Shown: positions 6,014 through 9,128 of the stretch, in pieces
How positions within the stretch are numbered: position 1 is the first letter of the stretch
How the letters are laid out: every line of letters starts with the position of its first letter
Source of the DNA: Acidobacteriota bacterium
GTDB taxonomy: Bacteria > Acidobacteriota > Thermoanaerobaculia > Gp7-AA8
Reading direction: 5' to 3'
Length of the DNA stretch: 9,128 bases
Assembly: GCA_003223695.1 (NCBI GenBank)
Contig: QHVY01000201.1
Coordinates: forward strand, 1-9,128
The notes under the pieces: generated by a model
Databases searched by the model: none
Told to the model about the DNA's origin: nothing
What the model saw: the letters and a program-made list of their open reading frames with translations, nothing else
Program-made: the position numbers and the translations under genes

Positions 6014-6076
6014 TCACCACAGAGCACACAGAGCTCACAGAGAAGGACTCAGTGTTCTCCGTGCTCTCTATGGTGA
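6014..6076. repeat. CACAGAG-type imperfect palindromic repeat
   Basis: Two 29-nt arms (6014-6042 and 6048-6076) pair at 22 of 29 positions around a 5-nt loop. The left arm carries three CACAGAG units at a 9-nt period after TCACCA; the right arm is a degraded inverse copy ending in TGGTGA. It fills the gap between the DoxX-like gene (stop at 6081-6083) and the dehydrogenase start at 5996. From memory, TTCACCACAGAG-type palindromes recur in many environmental bacterial genomes; their function is unknown to me. It could act as a 3' hairpin for the DoxX transcript. Confidence 0.85.
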
Positions 6077-6080
6077 TTCT

Positions 6081-6464
6081 CTACGGTGCAGCCGGGGCAC
6101 CCGATTCCGTCAGCTTGGCCAGTCCAAATGCGCTCAGACATAACCCGATGTCTCGCAACGCGATGTCGAAGTATTGGCCCGTCGTGACGAGATTGATTGC
6201 GATCAGCAGCAGCCACACGCTGGCGATGTAGGCTCCCCATCGCGTGGCCTTCGTAATGACCATCAACCCGACGATGATCTCGACCACGCCGATGACCATC
6301 ATGAAGGTGTGGCTATAGCCGCCGAGGATTCCCTTTGCAATCGGACTGAGGTACTTGTCCCAATCAACGAGCTTGTCGAAGAACTTATCCACACCGGCGA
6401 GGAACGGCCCGACAAAAAATGCGATTCGAAGGGACCACCACGCGGTTTTTGCGGCGCTATTCAT
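6081..6464 (-). CDS. DoxX-like four-helix inner membrane protein
   Basis: A small integral membrane protein of 127 residues with four predicted spans at about 10-27, 53-71, 76-93 and 99-117. The pattern WWSLRIAFFVGPFLAGVDKF followed by WDKYLSP, and a VVEIIVGLMVI second helix, fits DoxX/DoxD-like proteins. Members are linked to quinone or redox roles in some organisms, but no function can be assigned here. I chose ATG 6464 because GGAGGT lies four bases upstream (6469-6474); the longer open frame to 6545 adds a non-hydrophobic stretch without a ribosome site. It is divergent from a SufR-like regulator with about 93 bp between the starts, so it is a likely target of that regulator. Confidence 0.82.
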   Translation of the reverse strand: MNSAAKTAWWSLRIAFFVGPFLAGVDKFFDKLVDWDKYLSPIAKGILGGYSHTFMMVIGVVEIIVGLMVITKATRWGAYIASVWLLLIAINLVTTGQYFDIALRDIGLCLSAFGLAKLTESGAPAAP

Positions 6465-6557
6465 TGCTACCTCCAAACTGACGCAAGAATGCAAATCCTT
6501 TTCCAATCTGAGAACTGGATAACCTTTTCGGTGCACGCGTTGCATCGCTCAGCGGCG
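6465..6557. promoter_or_regulatory. Divergent promoter region between DoxX-like gene and SufR-like regulator
   Basis: This 93-bp gap must hold the promoters of both divergent genes. Visible structures are GGAGGT for the DoxX gene (6469-6474), a TCCA-N10-TGGA dyad (6502-6519), a direct repeat CCTTTTC at 6497-6503 and 6523-6529, and TGCA-CGCGT-TGCA (6532-6544). No cyanobacterial SufR-type CAAC-N6-GTTG operator is seen, and no clear -35/-10 pair. Which element, if any, is an operator is unknown. Confidence 0.45.
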
Positions 6558-7262
6558 ATGCAACCGAAGCAGTTGATTGATGAATTGAGCCCCACTCGGC
6601 GTGAGATCCTGCGCATTTTGAAAGAGCGAGGTCACGCGACCATCGCCGAGATCGCAAAGCGCTTGCATCTCGTCCACGAGTCGGTCAGGAAACAGGTTCT
6701 CGATCTGCAGAAGGCCGGATGGGTGACAACGATTTGCGAAGTTGAAGAGACGGGTCCAGCGATGGGGAGGCCGGCAGCGGATTATTGCCTGACTCCTGCG
6801 GGCGATCACTTTTTCCCAAAGGATTACGACGGACTGGTCTTGCAGATTCTCGATGCCACGAAGGCGGCGCACGGCGTCGATGCGGTCGTCGAGCTTGCGG
6901 CGACGCTGACGGACAGCCGCGTTGAGCGGCTTCGCGAGCGCGTTCGCGGCCCTTCGCTGCGCAGCAAAATGGAAGCGTTGCGTGCGATTTATATCGACGA
7001 GGATGAATTCACGGAAGTCGAGTCGAGCGGGCGCGATATCGTTTTGATCGAGAAGTGCTGCCCATATCTGAACGTCGCACTGGAGCAGCCGATCGTCTGC
7101 AGCACGACCGTGAGTACGCTCCGCCGGCTGTTGGGTCACGAGGTCGTCCGGGAACGGCGATTTCAGGATGGCGATCAGCGGTGCGAGTTCCACGTGAAGG
7201 TCCGCAAGCCGGTTGCGTCTGCGGCGCGGTTCGAATTCGAGCCGGGGCGATCGAAGGATTGA
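6558..7262 (+). CDS. SufR-like winged-helix transcriptional regulator with candidate Fe-S cysteines
   Basis: A 234-residue DNA-binding regulator. A winged HTH occupies about 11-60 (SPTRREILRILKERGHATIAEI, HESVRKQVLDLQKAGWV). GRPAADYCLTPAG at 70-82 is the wing-end motif typical of SufR/DeoR-like proteins. The C-terminal part carries CCPY at 167-170, C181 and C209 (GDQRCEF), which matches the CPY...C...C pattern that holds an Fe-S cluster in SufR-type regulators. LLGHEVVRERRF between the last two cysteines also fits the family. ATG 6558 has only a weak ribosome site. An in-frame ATG at 6489 would extend the protein by 23 residues of poor similarity. Control of the divergent DoxX-like gene and of itself is likely. 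There is no suf operon in the window, so it is SufR-like by form, not a proven Suf regulator. Confidence 0.86.
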   Translation: MQPKQLIDELSPTRREILRILKERGHATIAEIAKRLHLVHESVRKQVLDLQKAGWVTTICEVEETGPAMGRPAADYCLTPAGDHFFPKDYDGLVLQILDATKAAHGVDAVVELAATLTDSRVERLRERVRGPSLRSKMEALRAIYIDEDEFTEVESSGRDIVLIEKCCPYLNVALEQPIVCSTTVSTLRRLLGHEVVRERRFQDGDQRCEFHVKVRKPVASAARFEFEPGRSKD

Positions 7263-7298
7263 CTTTCGGCCGCGGGGCCCATATTGTTCGCCATCGTT

Positions 7299-8102
7299 AT
7301 GAGACTAAGTCTCAGTCGCATCATGCTGCTGGCCATTGTGCCGGCCACCGTCGCCGCCCAGGAGAGTCCCTACCTCGTTACCTACGACCATGACATGGCA
7401 GAGCCGCAACATCTCGAGGTCTCCCTCACGCCGGTTGTCGCCGCGCCCATACAGGGAAACCGATTTATCGGCACCACCCTCGAGCTCGAGTTCGCGCCGA
7501 GGGCCTGGTGGACCTCCGCGCTTTACCTCGATGGCCAATCGACCTCGCACGAAAGCTCCCTCTACACCGGTTATCGAATCGAGAACCGTTTTCGCCTCTT
7601 GATGGAAGAGCACACAGTCAATCCCGTTCTGTACATCGAATACGCGAACACCAGCGGCGCCGATAAAGCACTGCGTGAATTTGTCGGTTTCGATTCCTGG
7701 CGGGACCTCGCTGCGCCGAATTCTGAAGCGCGGTCGGAAAAAGAGAGCGAGGTCGAAACGAAGCTGATCCTCTCGCACCAGGATCACGGCTGGAACACAT
7801 CAGTCAATTTGATCGCGGAGAAGAATCTCGCCGGCAATCCGTGGGAATTCGGTTACGCGCTCGGCGCGAGCCGGCCGCTCGCGCGGGAGAATTTTTCCGC
7901 CGGAATCGAAGCTTACGGCGGTTTCGGCGAGCAGCATCGGATGACACTCGCCAACACGTCGCACTATCTCGCTCCATGTCTGTCGTGGACCTTGCCGTCG
8001 CGATTCACGCTGCGTGTCAGTCCGGCATTTGGCCTGACATCGAGCAGCATCAACTTTCTGATGCGATTCGGCATCTCTTACGAAATTCCGTTCGATCGTT
8101 GA
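7299..8102 (+). CDS. Uncharacterised outer-membrane beta-barrel-like protein
   Basis: No named family is recognised. Its 267 residues begin with a signal peptide (LSRIMLLAIVPATVAA, cleavage near AA-QE at 20-21). The rest is rich in alternating polar/aromatic strands, as in outer-membrane barrels (HLEVSLTPVVAAPI, TTLELEFAPRAWWTSALYLD, NRFRLLMEEHTVNPVLYIEY, NTSVNLIAEKN, FTLRVSPAFGL). It ends in the strand FLMRFGISYEIPFDR. The strand count looks modest (about 10-12). A single cysteine is present (LAPCLSW). ATG 7299 lies 36 bp after the regulator stop on the same strand, so the two may be co-transcribed. No good ribosome site is present; TTG 7284 and ATG 7324 are alternatives. The start codon lies in a 15-bp palindrome. 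It converges on the DUF421 gene with a 3-bp gap. Confidence 0.8.
   Translation: MRLSLSRIMLLAIVPATVAAQESPYLVTYDHDMAEPQHLEVSLTPVVAAPIQGNRFIGTTLELEFAPRAWWTSALYLDGQSTSHESSLYTGYRIENRFRLLMEEHTVNPVLYIEYANTSGADKALREFVGFDSWRDLAAPNSEARSEKESEVETKLILSHQDHGWNTSVNLIAEKNLAGNPWEFGYALGASRPLARENFSAGIEAYGGFGEQHRMTLANTSHYLAPCLSWTLPSRFTLRVSPAFGLTSSSINFLMRFGISYEIPFDR
7300..7314. promoter_or_regulatory. 15-bp perfect palindrome over the start codon of the outer-membrane protein gene
   Basis: TGAGACT-A-AGTCTCA is a perfect dyad with 7-bp arms that begins on the second base of ATG 7299. In mRNA it could fold over the start; in DNA it could bind a dimeric regulator such as the SufR-like protein encoded just upstream. 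The symmetry is seen directly; any role is inference. Confidence 0.4.
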
Positions 8103-8105
8103 TCG

Positions 8106-8612
8106 CTAGGCCTGCTCGTGCGGACCGGCAACGCCCTGGAGTGCAGAAAAATCGGTTCGCTCGCTTTTCTTCAACACACTGAGCGTCCCGTCGGTCTCGA
8201 AGACCACCGCGTCGACATCCCCCATCGAGCTCAACCCGCTCTTTCGCACTGACCGCCGTACCTCGGCTTCACTGATCAATTGATGCTTCATCACATCCGT
8301 TTGATATTTGGCCCGAAAAAACAGCACCGAGGGGCGATCCTTCACCAGCCGCTCCGCTTTTCGCGAGCGTGATGTGACGAACGCGATGGCCATCTGCAAC
8401 GCGAGCGGCACCGCGAGCGCGATGAGTCCCACACGAATCGGTACGCCGGTGAGCAGGATCGTTGCGACCATGGAGCCGAGGGCCACGTCGACGAGAAGGT
8501 CGTAGCTGTTCAGATTCGCCAGCGTTCGCTTGCCGAGAATTCGATGAACGAAAAGAAGCGCGATGAGAATGAGCGGGCCGGTGACCGCGGTGCGGATGAT
8601 GTACGGAGTCAT
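8106..8612 (-). CDS. DUF421/YetF-family inner membrane protein
   Basis: A 168-residue protein of the DUF421 (YetF-like) family. It has three N-terminal membrane spans at about 4-23, 35-57 and 59-79, with the family signature LGKRTLANLNSYDLLVDVALGS at about 26-47. A soluble C-terminal domain follows (KDRPSVLFF, VMKHQLISEAEVRRSVRKSG, GDVDAVVFETDGTLSVLKK). This is the usual DUF421 order: basic linker, then a small alpha/beta domain. The biochemical role is not established. I chose ATG 8612 because it overlaps the upstream hydrolase stop as ATGA, implying translational coupling, and because it places the first span correctly. The longer open frame from 8651 only reads through the end of the hydrolase gene. 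The stop is TAG 8106-8108. Confidence 0.93.
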   Translation of the reverse strand: MTPYIIRTAVTGPLILIALLFVHRILGKRTLANLNSYDLLVDVALGSMVATILLTGVPIRVGLIALAVPLALQMAIAFVTSRSRKAERLVKDRPSVLFFRAKYQTDVMKHQLISEAEVRRSVRKSGLSSMGDVDAVVFETDGTLSVLKKSERTDFSALQGVAGPHEQA

Positions 8613-9128
8613 CGCAGATTGCCCGCGAGAAAGCTCGTGGTCAGCGTCCATGAGTCGCGCGCCGCTTCGGGGTTGTAGCTCGGGCGTGCATCGCAGAAGA
8701 ATCCGTGGTCGGCAAACGAAAAGAGCGCTTCGACGAATGGCTTCGACGACTTTGTCAACGCATCACGAATCGCGCTGCGCTGCTCTTCACCAATGTGTTT
8801 ATCCAGGCCGCCCCAGAAAAGCAGGATCGGAGCGTTCTGCCGCGGTGCGCGATCGAGCAGCCCTGGCGCGATTCCGCCGCCGTAAAACGAAACCGCGGCG
8901 CCGAGCGGGAGAATCGAATTCGCCAGGTAGGAGACGCGCCCGCCCATGCAGAAGCCGATCGATGCGAAACGTCCGTTGCACGCATTGTCGTTTCGCAGCA
9001 GTTCGTACGTGGCGCGGATGTCCGCCTCGAGACCTTCGTTGGTCATCGCCTTCATGTGCGGCTGTACGGAGGGGAAGTCGCTGTAATTGCCCTCGAATCC
9101 CGGCGGTGCAGAGCGGTGGAACACCTCC
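8609..9128 (-). CDS. Dienelactone hydrolase family protein, 5' end outside window
   Basis: An alpha/beta hydrolase of the dienelactone hydrolase (carboxymethylenebutenolidase) family, cytoplasmic. About 172 C-terminal residues are present. They open with VFHRSAPPGFEGNY, which in the family follows the 'PELFHR' strand, so some 60-80 N-terminal residues lie beyond the edge. GTG 9124 is internal, not the start. Counting from it, the nucleophile is C59 in GFCMGG, the acid D108 in FWGGLDKH and the histidine H140 in ADHGFFCDARPSYN; the triad is complete. Family members open lactone or ester rings, but many of these homologues have no known substrate, and no aromatic degradation genes are nearby. 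The stop overlaps the start of the DUF421 gene (ATGA). Confidence 0.95.
   Translation of the reverse strand, partial: EVFHRSAPPGFEGNYSDFPSVQPHMKAMTNEGLEADIRATYELLRNDNACNGRFASIGFCMGGRVSYLANSILPLGAAVSFYGGGIAPGLLDRAPRQNAPILLFWGGLDKHIGEEQRSAIRDALTKSSKPFVEALFSFADHGFFCDARPSYNPEAARDSWTLTTSFLAGNLR

Noticed and set aside
6549..7193. A 214-codon minus-strand open frame opposite the SufR-like regulator
   Set aside because: The plus-strand frame carries the winged HTH and the conserved cysteines; the antisense product has no such features.

Overview
The window reads as a stretch of a Gram-negative chromosome, most likely from an Acidobacteriota-type soil or environmental bacterium. The reasons are a large TonB-dependent receptor that opens with a carboxypeptidase-regulatory-like domain (a family greatly expanded in that phylum), two ECF sigma factor modules, an outer-membrane protein, fairly high G+C, and three structured intergenic repeats of a kind I recall from such genomes. 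The phylum is an inference. No tRNA, rRNA, CRISPR array, transposase or phage gene is visible.

Layout: everything from 1 to 6464 is coded on the minus strand. In transcription order these genes are a DoxX-like four-helix membrane protein (6464-6081), a short-chain dehydrogenase (5996-5199), ECF sigma factor A (about 5152-4658), a two-domain VOC/glyoxalase-like protein with an anti-sigma-like N-terminus (4665-3700), a signal-peptide membrane protein with HPE(L/I)-type motifs (3647-2841), ECF sigma factor B (2832-2290), its membrane zinc-finger anti-sigma factor (2297-1851), and a TonB-dependent receptor cut by the left edge (1607-1). On the plus strand, divergent from the DoxX gene, come a SufR-like HTH regulator with a conserved cysteine pattern (6558-7262) and an uncharacterised outer-membrane protein (7299-8102). 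On the minus strand at the right are a dienelactone hydrolase cut by the right edge (9128-8609) and a DUF421/YetF-like membrane protein (8612-8106), overlapping by ATGA.

The most notable part is 5236-1851. Two sigma factors are each followed by a partner gene that starts inside the sigma stop, with the same 8-nt overlap (ATGGCTGA and GTGGCTAA). One partner is a classical membrane zinc-finger anti-sigma factor. The other has a short anti-sigma-like helical segment fused to two VOC domains, and a strong internal ribosome binding site could release the VOC part as a separate protein. Between the two modules lies a membrane protein whose Shine-Dalgarno sequence sits in a perfect 9-bp inverted repeat. 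A reasonable reading is two linked ECF signalling modules, one soluble and ligand-sensing, one envelope-sensing. Their inducers and targets cannot be read from the sequence.

Three different hairpin-forming repeats (1776-1850, 5183-5236, 6014-6076) each sit at the 3' end of a minus-strand gene. One of them encodes the last 12 residues of the dehydrogenase.
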